From the NCBI GenBank assembly GCA_963800325.1, contig CAWDAQ010000005.1:620001-684000 (forward strand): 64,000 nucleotides of DNA. Direction: 5' to 3'. The translations under genes and the position numbers were made by a program. The stretch is from CAWDAQ01 sp963800325 (GTDB lineage: Bacteria; Actinomycetota; Actinomycetes; Actinomycetales; Dermatophilaceae). The stretch's first letter is position 1. Each line of letters begins with the position of its first letter. Below, piece after piece: positions 34,216-44,495 of the stretch. The notes under the pieces were generated by a model, which did not search any database, had not been told where the DNA came from, and saw only the letters and a program-made list of their open reading frames with translations.

Positions 34216-35581
34216 CCCCGACTGGCCCGCCCCGGCGGCCGATCACCCGGTCGACGCGACCGTCCGGCTGCCGGGAAGCAAGTCCCTCACCAACCGCTAC
34301 CTCGTCATCGCCGCCCTCGCCGGCGGCACCTCCCGCATCCGTCGCCCGCTGCGCTCCCGGGACACCCTCCTGATGGCCGACGCGCTCCGCCGACTCGGCA
34401 CGGGGATCGACGACGCCACGGGCGAGGTGCCGTGCGACGCCCGGGACAGCGCCTCGGACTGGATCATCTCCCCTGCCACCCTGCGGGGCGGTACCCGCGT
34501 CGACTGCGGGCTCGCCGGAACCGTCATGCGGTTCCTGCCGCCCGTGGCCGCGCTGTGCGACGGGGTGGTCGAGTTCGACGGCGACGACGCCGCCCGGGTC
34601 CGTCCGATGGGCCCGGCGCTGGAGGCGCTCCGCGGCCTCGGGGTCGAGGTGGACGACGGCGGCCGCGGGGCGCTGCCGTTCGCCGTCGGGGGCCGGGGCG
34701 GCGTCCCCGGCGGCACGGTCTCGATCGATGCCTCGGCGTCGTCGCAGTTCGTCTCCGGGCTCCTGCTCGCCGGCTCCCGCTTCGAGCAGGGGCTGGTCGT
34801 CCGGCACGTCGGTGAGCCGATCCCGAGCGAGCCGCACGTCGCCATGACGGTCGAGACCCTCCGGGACGCGGGGGCGATCGTCGACGACGCCGAGCCGGAC
34901 ACGTGGCGGGTCGAGCCGAGCGAGCTCGCCGGCCTCGACGTCACCGTCGAGCCGGACCTCTCCGGCGCCGCCCCCTTCCTCGCCGCCGCCCTCCTCACCG
35001 GGGGGACGGTGCGGGTCCCCGGCTGGCCGCAGCACACGACCCAGGCCGGGGACGCCCTCCGGGACATCCTCGACGCGATGGGCGCCGACGTCCGCCTCGG
35101 TCGGGAGGAGCTCACCGTTCGCGGCGACGGCGGGGTCACCGGCGTCGACGTCGACCTCCACGACGCGAGCGAGCTCACCCCGGTCGTCGCCGCGCTCGCG
35201 GCGCTCGCGGACTCCGCGAGCGTCATCCGCGGCGTCGGGCACATCCGCGGCCACGAGACCGACCGGATCGCCGCGCTCGCCCGCGAGCTCACGGCGCTCG
35301 GCGCGGCCGTCGAGGAGCGTCCCGACGGCCTGCGCATCGAGCCGCGCCCGCTCACGGCGGCGACCTTCCACACCTACGGCGACCACCGGATGGTCATGGC
35401 CGGGGCGGTCGTCGGGCTGGCCGTCCCCGGGGTCGTCGTCGAGGACGTCGGCGCCGTCGCCAAGACGCTGCCGGGCTTCCCCGCGCTGTGGACCGAGATG
35501 CTCGCCTCCGGCTCCGACGACGAGACGGCTGCCGCGGCAGAGACCCGGTCACGGTCCGGCGCCCACGCCCATGGTCGGTGA
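34202..35581 (+). CDS. aroA: 5-enolpyruvylshikimate-3-phosphate synthase
   Basis: Sixth step of the shikimate pathway. The 459-residue protein has LPGSKSLTNRYLV (shikimate-phosphate lysine), the GLAGTVMRFLPP PEP-binding segment, SSQFVSGLLLAG, the DLSGAAPFLAAALL segment, RGHETDRIAAL and the TYGDHRMVMAGAV motif. The GLAGTVMRF loop, rather than GNAGT, is usual for actinobacterial AroA. Overlaps the DoxX gene and precedes rsgA, a conserved actinobacterial order. Confidence 0.97.
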   Translation: MPSPDPDWPAPAADHPVDATVRLPGSKSLTNRYLVIAALAGGTSRIRRPLRSRDTLLMADALRRLGTGIDDATGEVPCDARDSASDWIISPATLRGGTRVDCGLAGTVMRFLPPVAALCDGVVEFDGDDAARVRPMGPALEALRGLGVEVDDGGRGALPFAVGGRGGVPGGTVSIDASASSQFVSGLLLAGSRFEQGLVVRHVGEPIPSEPHVAMTVETLRDAGAIVDDAEPDTWRVEPSELAGLDVTVEPDLSGAAPFLAAALLTGGTVRVPGWPQHTTQAGDALRDILDAMGADVRLGREELTVRGDGGVTGVDVDLHDASELTPVVAALAALADSASVIRGVGHIRGHETDRIAALARELTALGAAVEERPDGLRIEPRPLTAATFHTYGDHRMVMAGAVVGLAVPGVVVEDVGAVAKTLPGFPALWTEMLASGSDDETAAAAETRSRSGAHAHGR

Positions 35582-35629
35582 CGGGCACCCGGGGGCGCCC
35601 CGGGCACTGACGGCGACGCCGGGGCGCCG

Positions 35630-36679
35630 ATGACCCGACGGTCGGGGGACTACGACGAGTCCGACGTGCGCGTCCGGCCGGGTCGTCGTGGCTCCCGGCC
35701 CCGGTCCAAGGACCGTCCGGCGCACGAGGACGCGGTGCCCGCGCTCGTGACCGCCGTCGACCGCGGCCGCTACAGCGTGGTCCTCGCCCCGGAGGACGGC
35801 GGTGGGCGCGGGGTCCCCGGCCCGGGGGGCGTCGAGGTCCTCGCGATGAAGGCCCGCGAGCTCGGCCGACGGGGAGTCGTCGTCGGTGACCGGGTCGCCC
35901 TGGTCGGCGACACCTCTGGCGCTCCGGGCAGCCTGGCGCGGATCGTCCGCGTCGAGGAGCGCTCGTCGTCCCTGCGCCGCAGCGCGGACGACGGCGACCC
36001 GGCCGAGCGCATCGTCGTCGCGAACGCCGGGCAGCTCGTCGTCGTCACCGCCCTCGCCGACCCCGAGCCCCGTCCGCGCCTCGTCGACCGGTGCCTCGTC
36101 GCCGCGTACGACGCGGGACTGGACCCGCTGCTCGTGCTCACCAAGTCCGACCTCGCCGACCCCGAGGTGTTCGTCGCCCGCTACGCCCCGCTCGACGTCC
36201 CCCACCTGGCCACCCGCCTCGCGGGCGGCGCGGTCGAGGGCCTGGCGCCGGTGCACGAGGCCCTGGCGGGGAGGGTGAGCGTGCTCGTCGGCCACTCCGG
36301 GGTGGGCAAGTCCACGCTGGTCAACGCGCTGGTCCCGGACGCCCACCGCGCGACCGGCGAGGTCAACGACGTCACCGGGCGGGGCCGGCACACCTCCACC
36401 TCCGCCGTCGCCCTCCCCCTCGACGGCGGTGGATGGGTCGTCGACACCCCGGGGATCCGTTCGTTCGGCCTCGCACACGTCGACGCCGACCGGATCGTCC
36501 ACCACTTCCCCGACCTCGCCCCGGGGGCGGCGCGGTGCCCGCGCGGCTGCACCCACGACGAGCAGGAGTGCGCTCTCGACGACTGGGTCGCCGGCGGCCA
36601 CGCCGGGCCGGCGGGTGTCTCCCGCCTGGACTCGCTGCGCCGGCTGCTGCGCACGCGCGCCCCCCGCTCCGGCGACTGA
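35630..36679 (+). CDS. rsgA: Small-subunit-assembly GTPase RsgA
   Basis: Circularly permuted GTPase that checks late 30S maturation. In 349 residues the order is OB-fold (to about residue 110), then TKSDLAD (G4) before GHSGVGKSTLVN (G1), DTPGIRSFG (G3) and the C-terminal zinc site with CPRGCTHDEQEC. The G4-G1-G3 order is diagnostic. A basic N-terminal tail (RPGRRGSRPRSKDRP) likely contacts rRNA. It ends before a palindromic element and a convergent peptide transporter operon. Confidence 0.96.
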   Translation: MTRRSGDYDESDVRVRPGRRGSRPRSKDRPAHEDAVPALVTAVDRGRYSVVLAPEDGGGRGVPGPGGVEVLAMKARELGRRGVVVGDRVALVGDTSGAPGSLARIVRVEERSSSLRRSADDGDPAERIVVANAGQLVVVTALADPEPRPRLVDRCLVAAYDAGLDPLLVLTKSDLADPEVFVARYAPLDVPHLATRLAGGAVEGLAPVHEALAGRVSVLVGHSGVGKSTLVNALVPDAHRATGEVNDVTGRGRHTSTSAVALPLDGGGWVVDTPGIRSFGLAHVDADRIVHHFPDLAPGAARCPRGCTHDEQECALDDWVAGGHAGPAGVSRLDSLRRLLRTRAPRSGD

Positions 36680-36696
36680 GGACGCGCCCGCCATAA

Positions 36697-36777
36697 CCCG
36701 CACTTCGTGCCCGTTCGACCGCCGGGGCAGCCCGTCTTGTCCGGGGTTCGCCCGGCGAAACGGGCACGGAGTGCGGG
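36697..36777. repeat. Intergenic inverted repeat, family A copy 1
   Basis: CCCGCACTTCGTGCCCGTT (36697-36715) and AACGGGCACGGAGTGCGGG (36759-36777) are inverted copies with one mismatch, enclosing 43 bases with further inverted G/C segments. The CGCACTTCGTGCCCG core recurs in the element at 44400-44480. Both lie between convergent genes, so they can act as bidirectional terminators and look like a dispersed palindromic family. Confidence 0.8.
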
Positions 36778-36849
36778 CTACGGCACGGGCGCGGAGGGTC
36801 GGCCCTGCGGGGGCGCAGGCGGGGGCGGGGTGCCGGGCTGGCCCTCCGG

Positions 36850-37870
<1,021 letters not shown>

Positions 37871-37878
<8 letters not shown>

Positions 37879-38902
37879 GGAGGACCTCCTCGGCGAAGTG
37901 GCAGGCGCTCAGCCGGCCCGGGGCGTGCTCGACCAGCTCGGGCCGCTCCTCGCGACAGATGTCGCGGGCCCGGGGGCAGCGGGGGTGGAACGCGCACCCG
38001 GGCGGCATCCGCGTCAGGTTCGGCGGGAGCCCGCCGATCGCGTACAGTTCCTGCCCCTTCTGGTCCAGCCGCGGGATCGAGTCGATGAGCCCCTCGGTGT
38101 ACGGGTGCCCGGGACGGGCGTAGATGTCGTGGACCTCGGCCTGCTCGACGATCCGGCCGGCGTACATCACCGCGATCCGGTCGGCGACGTCGGCGACGAC
38201 ACCGAGGTCGTGGGTGATGAGGATCAGCCCCATCTCCCGCTCCTCCTGCAGCTCCTGCAGCAGGCCCATGATCTGCGCCTGGACGGTGACGTCGAGGGCG
38301 GTGGTCGGCTCGTCGGCGATGAGCACCGCCGGGTCGAGCGCGATCGCCATCGCGATCATGATCCGCTGGCGCATCCCGCCGGAGAACTGGTGCGGGTAGG
38401 CCTTGACCCGCTGGCGGGCCCCGGGGATCTGCACCCGGTCCATGAGGCGGATGGCCTGCTCGAGGGCGTCGGAGCGGTTCATGCCCCGGTGCTTGCGGAA
38501 CATCTCGGCGATCTGCCAGCCGACCGGGAACACCGGGTTCAGCGAGCTGAGCGCGTCCTGGAAGATGATCGAGATCTCGGGGCCGCGCACCCGGCGCCGC
38601 TCCTCGTCGTCCATCGTCAGCAGGTCGTGTCCGCAGTAGCGGATCTCGCCGCCGGCGACGCGGGCCGGCGGGATGTCGAGGATGCCCATGATCGCCTGCG
38701 CGGTCACGGACTTGCCCGACCCGGACTCACCGAGGACGGCGAGGGTCTCCCCCTCACGCAGGTCGAAGCTCACCCCGTTGATCGCCCGGGCGACGCCCTC
38801 CTCGGTGTGGAACTCGACGTAGAGGTCGTCCACCTCGAGCAGCACCCCGTCCTGGGGGACGTAGGTCGTGCCGCGCTCCGCGGCGGTGGAAGTCGTGGTC
38901 AT
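37871..38902 (-). CDS. Oligopeptide/dipeptide ABC transporter ATP-binding protein (OppD-like)
   Basis: A 343-residue ATPase with Walker A GESGSGKSVTA, signature FSGGMRQRIMIAMA, Walker B VLIADEPTTALDVT and the C-terminal oligo_HPY region GCAFHPRCPRARDIC. Works with the OppF-like protein on the inner face of the membrane. The start at 38902 lies 15 bases after the permease stop, with GAGAGGGAGAG as the ribosome site. Confidence 0.94.
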
Positions 38903-38917
38903 CTCTCCCTCTCCCGC

Positions 38918-39910
38918 TCAGCGCGTCTTCGGGTCGAAGGCGTCGCGGGCGGCGTCGCCGAGCATGATGAACGCCAGCACGGTCGCGCTGAGGAAGATGC
39001 TCGGGAAGAACAGCATGTGCGGGGTGGTCCGCAGGCCGACGATCGCGTCGTTGATCATCACGCCCCACGAGACCGCGGGCGGGGTGAGCCCGATGCCGAG
39101 GAAGGACAGCGTCGCCTCGACGGAGATGTACACCCCGAGGTTGATCGTCGCGACGACGACGATCGCGGTCAGCGAGTTGGGGATGATGTGCGAGCGGATG
39201 ATGCGCCACGGGCTCGCGCCCATCGCCCGGGCCGCGGAGATGTAGTCGTTCGGCAGGACCTGGAGCACCGAGGCCCGCATGAGCCGGGCGAGGCTCGGCC
39301 AGCCGAGGATGACCAGGGCGAGGCAGACCTTGCCGACGACGACGAGGTACGCGCTGTCCTCGCTGTTGGGGAAGGCGCTCATGAAGATGATCGCCCCGAG
39401 CAGCAGCGGGATCGCGAAGAAGATGTCGGCGACCCGCGAGACGACGCTGTCGAGCCAACCGCCGTTGTACGCCGCGAGGACCCCCACGAGGCCGCCGACG
39501 AGCACGGTGCCGAGCGAGGTGAACACGCCGACGAGGATCGAGGCCCGGGCCCCGTAGATGACCCGGGAGTAGATGTCGTGGCCCTGGAAGTCCCGGCCGA
39601 ACCAGGCGTCCGAGCTCGGCAGGGCGCGGGCCTTGCTGAGGTCGGCGGCGTTCGGGTCGACGTTGGTGAACAGCGACGGCCAGACCGCCATGAGGACGAA
39701 GATCAGGATCAGGGTTCCCGAGATCCAGAACATCGGGTTGCGCCGCAGGTGGACCCACGCGTCGGAGGTGAGCGAGCGCGCGGGCCCCGTGTCCGGGGTC
39801 GCCTGCTCGGTCTCGGGCCGACGCCGGCGCTCGAGGGCGTGGTGGGCCTGCGCCTCCTCGGTCTGCTCGACGTCCTGCGGGTCGGTGGTGTGGCGGGTGC
39901 TCTCAGTCAT
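38918..39910 (-). CDS. Oligopeptide ABC transporter permease (OppC-like)
   Basis: A 330-residue permease. About 65 hydrophilic residues (rich in Thr, Glu, Gln and Arg) precede the first membrane helix FWISGTLILIFVLMAVW; the family domain shows FGRDFQGHDIYSRVIYGAR and the EAA loop YISAARAMGASPWRIIRSHIIPN. ATG at 39910 overlaps the OppB stop by eight bases. A longer open frame to 40105 is overlap noise. Confidence 0.94.
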   Translation of the reverse strand: MTESTRHTTDPQDVEQTEEAQAHHALERRRRPETEQATPDTGPARSLTSDAWVHLRRNPMFWISGTLILIFVLMAVWPSLFTNVDPNAADLSKARALPSSDAWFGRDFQGHDIYSRVIYGARASILVGVFTSLGTVLVGGLVGVLAAYNGGWLDSVVSRVADIFFAIPLLLGAIIFMSAFPNSEDSAYLVVVGKVCLALVILGWPSLARLMRASVLQVLPNDYISAARAMGASPWRIIRSHIIPNSLTAIVVVATINLGVYISVEATLSFLGIGLTPPAVSWGVMINDAIVGLRTTPHMLFFPSIFLSATVLAFIMLGDAARDAFDPKTR

Positions 39911-40829
39911 GGCTGATCCTGGGGTCGAGGACGCCGTACAGCAGGTCGACGATGAGGTTGACGAGCAGGTACACGAGGACGAGGGCGGTGACCGCGCCGA
40001 CGACGGCGAAGCCGTCCCGGTTGTGGATGCCCTGGAAGATGTAGCCACCCACGCCCTGGATGTTGAAGATCCGCTCGGTGACGATCGCACCGCCGAGCAG
40101 GGCACCGAAGTCGTAGCCCATGAAGGTGATGACGGGGATCAGCGAGTTGCGCAGGGCGTGCACCCCGACGGCCCGCCGCCGGGTCAGCCCCTTCGCGGTC
40201 GCGGTCCGGACGTAGTCGGCGCGGAGGTTCTCGACGAGGTTGGACCGGGTCAGGCGGGCGACGTAGGCCAGCGACAGCGACCCGAGCACGATCGCCGGCA
40301 GGAGGAGGTCGTACATCGACGGGTCCGACGGTGTCGTCACCGGGAACCAGCCCCACTTCAGGGCGGGGAAGTACTGCGCGAGCGCCCCGATGACGAAGAT
40401 CGGCACGGATATGACCACCAGCGTGCTCACGAGCACGAGGCTGTCGATGAACCTCCCCTTGCGGATCCCGGCGAGCATGCCGGCGATGATGCCGATGACG
40501 CCCTCGAAGACGAGCGCCATGACGGCGAGCTTGCCCGTGACGGTGTAGCGCTCCTTGAGGTCGTCGACCACCGGCACCTGGTAGAAGTTCTCGCCGAGGT
40601 CGCCGTGGGCGAGCTTGACGACGTACTTGCCGTACTGGACCGGAAGCGGGTCGTCGAGGTTGTACTTCTCGTGGAAGGCCTTGACGAACGCCGGGGGACA
40701 GGCGCGGTCGCCGCACTTCCCGGCTGTCGGGTCGCCCGGCAGGGCGAAGACCATGGCGAAGATGATGAAGGTCGCCCCGATGATCACCGGGATCATCTGG
40801 AGGACACGCCTCACGACGTACTTGCCCAC
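39903..40829 (-). CDS. Oligopeptide ABC transporter permease (OppB-like)
   Basis: A 308-residue permease with six helices starting GKYVVRRVLQMIPVIIGATF, the periplasmic loop with a CGDRACPP cysteine pair, and the EAA loop YVRTATAKGLTRRRAVGVHALRN. GTG at 40829 is chosen because GAGGAGG lies five bases upstream; an earlier in-frame start at 40856 lacks such a site. Pairs with OppC to form the pore. Confidence 0.93.
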   Translation of the reverse strand: MGKYVVRRVLQMIPVIIGATFIIFAMVFALPGDPTAGKCGDRACPPAFVKAFHEKYNLDDPLPVQYGKYVVKLAHGDLGENFYQVPVVDDLKERYTVTGKLAVMALVFEGVIGIIAGMLAGIRKGRFIDSLVLVSTLVVISVPIFVIGALAQYFPALKWGWFPVTTPSDPSMYDLLLPAIVLGSLSLAYVARLTRSNLVENLRADYVRTATAKGLTRRRAVGVHALRNSLIPVITFMGYDFGALLGGAIVTERIFNIQGVGGYIFQGIHNRDGFAVVGAVTALVLVYLLVNLIVDLLYGVLDPRISHD

Positions 40830-40996
40830 GGTCACCTCCTCGGTGTCGTCGACCACGACCCGGGGGTGGTGGGTCGAGGCGGTCCGGGCGTCGTTGCCCG
40901 GGGGGATGAGCAGTCACAGGATGCACCAGCGACACCCCCGGCGACCACACGGGGGGCGGTGTGGTGGCCACCGGCAGTGCGCCGGACCTCACGGGT

Positions 40997-41017
40997 CCGC
41001 GGCGGGTCGCGCCGCGG
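40997..41017 (-). other. Intercistronic hairpin between binding protein and permease genes
   Basis: CCGCGGCG and CGCCGCGG form a perfect 8-bp stem with a five-base loop in the 295-base gap between the substrate-binding gene (stop at 41125) and oppB. Such stems often stabilise the upstream mRNA so that binding protein is made in excess over the permease. A second imperfect stem (GACCACAC/GTGTGGT) lies near 40,943-40,965. No gene is seen in the gap. Confidence 0.45.
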
Positions 41018-41124
41018 GTCCACCCGCGAGTCGGGCGCCGACCCGTCGCCCCCGGCGGGGGACGACGGGCCGGCGCCCGGTCGGGTCAACGGTCTCGGCC
41101 TGCTCTGTCGGCTGAGCCGTCAGC

Positions 41125-42759
41125 TCACTTGACGGTGATGCCGGCGTAGTCCGGCTCACCGAACGCGGTGACCGTCACGTTGCCGACGTGGTCGCTCCAC
41201 CCGGCCTGGGCCGCGTAGTACCACATCGGGATGGCCGGGAAGTCCTGGACCAGCATCTGCTCGGCCTCCTGGTACAGCTTGTTCGACTCCTCGGGGGTGT
41301 CCGCCGCGGCGGCCTCGTCGAGCTTCTTGTCGAACGCCGGGTTGGAGTAGTCGCCGTCGTTGCTCGCCGCGTTCGTGCGGTACAGCGGCGCGAGGAAGTT
41401 CTCGATGTGCGGGTAGTCCATGACCCACCCGGACCGGAACATGCCCTTGAGCTTGCCGCTGCCGATCTTGTCGCGGAACGTCGCGAAGTCGACGACCGGG
41501 GTCGCGACGCACGGGACGTCGAGCGTCTTGGAGATCGAGTTGCACGTCGCCTCGGTCCACGCCTTGTGGTCGCCGTCGGCGTTGTACGCGAGCGTCATCT
41601 TGCCGTCGAAGCCGCCGGCCTTCTTCAGCAGGTCCTTGGCCTTCTGCGGGTCGTACGTGCAGTACTCGCCGCAGGCGCCGGCCTTGAACCCCTGGACGCC
41701 CGGGGCGACCCAGCCGTCGGCGGGGTTGCGGGTGCCGTTGAAGATCTGCTTGACGATCGTCTTGCGGTCGATCGCCATCGAGATCGCCTTGCGCAGGTCC
41801 GGGTCCTTGTAGCGCGGGTCGACGTCGGTCGGGGCGAACGTGATCGTCTGGATCGCACCGTAGGGCTGGCTGACGTTCCGGTCAGGCAGGTCCTGCTTGT
41901 ACTTGTCGTCGATGAGCGCGCTCGTCGGAACCTGGTCGAGGACGTCGAGCTGGCCACCGAGGAGGTCGTTGTACGCCGAGTCGGTGTCCTGGTAGATCCG
42001 GAAGGTGATCTTGTCGGCGCTGCCGGCGAAGTCACCCGAGTAGTCCTTGTTCTTGCTCAGGACGATCTGCTGGCCCTTGTCCCAGCTGTCGACCTTGTAC
42101 GGGCCCGCGCCGATCGGCTTGTCGCCGAAGCTCTTCGGGTCCTTGAAGAAGGCGTCCGGCTCCGGGGCGAAGGCGTCGTAGCCCAGGCGGACCGGGAGGT
42201 TGGAGACCGGCTCGGAGGTCTTGATCGTGAAGGTGTAGTCGTCGACGACCTTCAGGCCCGACATCTTCTTCGACTTCGGCGTCTTGCCCTCGTCCGCCTG
42301 CAGGTCGTTGAAGCCCGCGATCGGCTCGAAGAAGTAGGACAGGTACTGCCCGTTGGGCCCGTACGCGGTGTAGTTCCAGGCGTCGACGAAGTTGTGCGCC
42401 TTGACCTCGGTGCCGTCGGAGAACTTGTAGCCCTGCTTGAGCTTGACCGTGAAGTTCTGGTTGTCCTTGGTCGTGATCGACTCGGCGATGTCCTTCTTCG
42501 GCTCCGCCGTCTTCGGGTCGTAGTGGAAGAGCGTCGAGGTGACGAGGTTCACGACGCGGTGGCCGCAGCTCTCCCCGGTGTTGCCGGGCACCAGCGGGTT
42601 CTGCGGGTTGCAGCCGTACGCGACGTACTCACCCCCGGTGCCGCCGCTGCCGCTGGTGGCCGTGCTTCCGCTCTCGTCACTCGACCCGCCGCACGCCGCG
42701 GTGAGCAGCGCCATGGCGGAGATGCCGGCAACGGCGACCGTGCGAGTGGTTCCTCGCAT
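41125..42759 (-). CDS. Peptide ABC transporter substrate-binding lipoprotein
   Basis: A 544-residue class C binding protein (SBP family 5). The signal peptide ends in lipobox LLTAACGG with the acylated cysteine at about residue 23; a Ser/Gly-rich linker follows. GAGPYKVDSWDKGQQIVLSKN and RKAISMAIDRKTIVKQI are family landmarks. Two close cysteine pairs (GACGEYC and NSISKTLDVPC) may form disulfides outside. Start ATG with TAGGAGG. First gene of the peptide transporter operon; peptides are the likely substrate but others are known in this family. Confidence 0.95.
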   Translation of the reverse strand: MRGTTRTVAVAGISAMALLTAACGGSSDESGSTATSGSGGTGGEYVAYGCNPQNPLVPGNTGESCGHRVVNLVTSTLFHYDPKTAEPKKDIAESITTKDNQNFTVKLKQGYKFSDGTEVKAHNFVDAWNYTAYGPNGQYLSYFFEPIAGFNDLQADEGKTPKSKKMSGLKVVDDYTFTIKTSEPVSNLPVRLGYDAFAPEPDAFFKDPKSFGDKPIGAGPYKVDSWDKGQQIVLSKNKDYSGDFAGSADKITFRIYQDTDSAYNDLLGGQLDVLDQVPTSALIDDKYKQDLPDRNVSQPYGAIQTITFAPTDVDPRYKDPDLRKAISMAIDRKTIVKQIFNGTRNPADGWVAPGVQGFKAGACGEYCTYDPQKAKDLLKKAGGFDGKMTLAYNADGDHKAWTEATCNSISKTLDVPCVATPVVDFATFRDKIGSGKLKGMFRSGWVMDYPHIENFLAPLYRTNAASNDGDYSNPAFDKKLDEAAAADTPEESNKLYQEAEQMLVQDFPAIPMWYYAAQAGWSDHVGNVTVTAFGEPDYAGITVK

Positions 42760-42783
42760 GGATGTCCTCCTACGTGGTGGTCA

Positions 42784-42806
42784 GCCGCCCGTGTCGGACG
42801 GGCGGC
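42784..42806 (-). promoter_or_regulatory. 5'-leader hairpin of the peptide transporter operon
   Basis: GCCGCCCG and CGGGCGGC form a perfect 8-bp stem with a seven-base loop, 25 bases upstream of the binding-protein start and just before its TAGGAGG site. It may modulate translation or simply insulate the leader. No -10/-35 pair could be assigned with confidence upstream. Confidence 0.35.
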
Positions 42807-42992
42807 GCTGGGGTCGGGCGGCCCCCGGTCTGACGGCAGCCCGCGACGGCGCCCCTGGGCGCGTCATGCACGGCCAATGAAAGACCACAGATCGGGGAAA
42901 ATCGAGACCCTCGCCCAAGCGAGACATAAATGTGACCGGAGGACGTTCGACGTGCGGTTCTTCCGTCACATCGCTGACGCGACGGAAACCTT

Positions 42993-43009
42993 GCGGGCCA
43001 AAGGCCCGC
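42993..43009 (-). terminator. Terminator after the DUF2231 gene
   Basis: GCGGGCC and GGCCCGC with a three-base loop, starting seven bases after the DUF2231 stop on the minus strand. A second inverted pair TTCCGTC/GACGGAA (42961-42987) lies just beyond. The remaining bases to 42760 are the promoter region of the peptide transporter operon. Confidence 0.55.
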
Positions 43010-43015
43010 GGACCG

Positions 43016-43471
43016 TCAGTGTGACGCGCTCGAGACGACGCCGGCCCACGCGGCCTGTGCCCCGCTGTGTCCCACCACGACGGTCCAGGAGATGACGGCG
43101 ACGGCGACGACGGCGCTCAGGGTGACACCGAGCGGGGTCCGGCCGCTCCCCCGGCGGCGCAGCAGCAGCACCCCGAGCGCCGCGACGACGAGCGCCACGG
43201 AGAACCACGGGAGCAGGTCGCCGCGCTCCGCGTGCTCCCGGATGGCCTCGTTGGCCGGGAGCATCTGCTTGAGGGCCTCGCCGCTGCTGGCCGCGAGGAA
43301 CGCGAGGCCGGTGACGACGACGTCACCGGCGACGACGAGCCACGCGGCCCGCTCGGACCAGCGGGGGCGGAGGGCGAGCAGCACGGTGACGAGCGCCATG
43401 AGGGGGAGGAGGACGACGACGGCGTGGATGACGAGGACGTGCAGGGGCAGGCCGAAGATGGTGTCGAACAT
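43016..43471 (-). CDS. DUF2231 family membrane protein
   Basis: A 151-residue protein with four hydrophobic segments; the first, MFDTIFGLPLHVLVIHAVVV, is the typical DUF2231 opening with its conserved histidines, followed by SSGEALKQMLP and HAERGDLLPW. Some family members bind haem in predicted membrane domains; function here is unknown. ATG at 43471 is preferred over a GTG at 43528 because it matches the family N-terminus, although its ribosome site is weak. Confidence 0.82.
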   Translation of the reverse strand: MFDTIFGLPLHVLVIHAVVVLLPLMALVTVLLALRPRWSERAAWLVVAGDVVVTGLAFLAASSGEALKQMLPANEAIREHAERGDLLPWFSVALVVAALGVLLLRRRGSGRTPLGVTLSAVVAVAVISWTVVVGHSGAQAAWAGVVSSASH

Positions 43472-43601
43472 GGCAGCAGAGGGTGGCAGCCCGAGGTCCG
43501 CGTGTCCTGCGCGCACGCTGTGAGCCACCTGTGTCGACGCCGCGGACCAGCGCCGTGCCGGGTGCTCGGCGACCGGCCCCGCACCCGCTAGCGTGCCCCC
43601 T

Positions 43602-44390
43602 GTGCCCCGCTACGACGACGACCTCCGACTCGCCCACGTCCTCGCGGACGCCGTCGAGAGCATCACGATGGCCCGCTTCCGCGCCGAGGACCTCGCCGTC
43701 GACACCAAGCCCGACCTCACCCTCGTCAGCGACGCCGACCGCGCCGCCGAGGAGCTGATCCGCTCCCAGCTCAAGCGCACCCGGCCGCGCGACGCGGTCG
43801 AGGGCGAGGAGTTCGCGACCACGGGCCACGGCCCCCGCCGGTGGGTGCTCGACCCGATCGACGGCACCCACAGCTTCGTCCGCGGCGTTCCGGTGTGGGC
43901 GACCCTCATCGCGCTCGTCGACGAGGGCCGGCCCGTCCTCGGGCTCGTCGCGGCCCCCGCGCTCGGCCGACGCTGGTGGGCCGCGACGGGCTCGGGCGCC
44001 TGGTCGGGGCGCAGCCTGACGGCCGCGAAGCGGATCCGCGTCTCGGGGGTGCGCCGGCTCGAGGACGCCTCGCTCAGCTACTCCGACATCGGGTCCTGGC
44101 GCGGGCACGGCCGACTCGATCGCATGCTCGACCTGTCCGCGACGTGCTGGCGCACCCGGGCCTACGGCGACTTCTGGTCCTACGCGCTCGTCGCCGAGGG
44201 CGCCGTCGACATCGCGACCGAGCCCGAGCTCGCGCTCTACGACATGGCCGCACTCGTCCCGGTCGTCACCGAGGCCGGGGGCCGGTTCACCTCGCTCGAC
44301 GGCACCGACGGGCCCTGGGGCGGCAACGCCGTCGCGACGAACGGCCTCCTCCACGACGAGGTCCTCGCCCGCCTCTCCCCCACCCCCTGA
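43602..44390 (+). CDS. hisN: Histidinol-phosphatase, inositol-monophosphatase type (HisN)
   Basis: Dephosphorylates histidinol phosphate in histidine synthesis. The 262-residue protein has KPDLTLVSDADRAAEE, GEEF, VLDPIDGTHSFVRGVPVWATLIAL and the second metal site ATEPELALYDMAAL. The THSFVRG and LYDMAAL wording is that of the actinobacterial HisN group rather than inositol monophosphatases or CysQ. GTG at 43602 is chosen; GTG at 43593 is also in frame. Near aroA-rsgA, as in other actinobacteria. Confidence 0.88.
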   Translation: MPRYDDDLRLAHVLADAVESITMARFRAEDLAVDTKPDLTLVSDADRAAEELIRSQLKRTRPRDAVEGEEFATTGHGPRRWVLDPIDGTHSFVRGVPVWATLIALVDEGRPVLGLVAAPALGRRWWAATGSGAWSGRSLTAAKRIRVSGVRRLEDASLSYSDIGSWRGHGRLDRMLDLSATCWRTRAYGDFWSYALVAEGAVDIATEPELALYDMAALVPVVTEAGGRFTSLDGTDGPWGGNAVATNGLLHDEVLARLSPTP

Positions 44391-44399
44391 CCCCCGTAG

Positions 44400-44480
44400 T
44401 CCGCACTTCGTGCCCGGTTGGCCGCGCGCGAACCGGATAAACCGGTCGCGGCGCGCGGCCAACCGGGCACGAAGTGCGGA
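44400..44480. repeat. Intergenic perfect 30-bp inverted repeat, family A copy 2
   Basis: TCCGCACTTCGTGCCCGGTT at 44400-44419 begins a 30-base arm whose exact reverse complement ends at 44480; the loop is 21 bases and holds AACCGG/CCGGT. Four T residues follow. The element fills nearly the whole gap between convergent hisN and the M16 gene and shares its core with 36697-36777. It can end transcription from both sides. Confidence 0.85.
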
Positions 44481-44495
44481 TTTTCGGGAGGCGGG

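Noticed and set aside
43472..43528. Longer N-terminus for the DUF2231 protein from GTG 43528
   Set aside because: The added 19 residues do not match the family opening, which begins at the MFDTIFGLPLH methionine.
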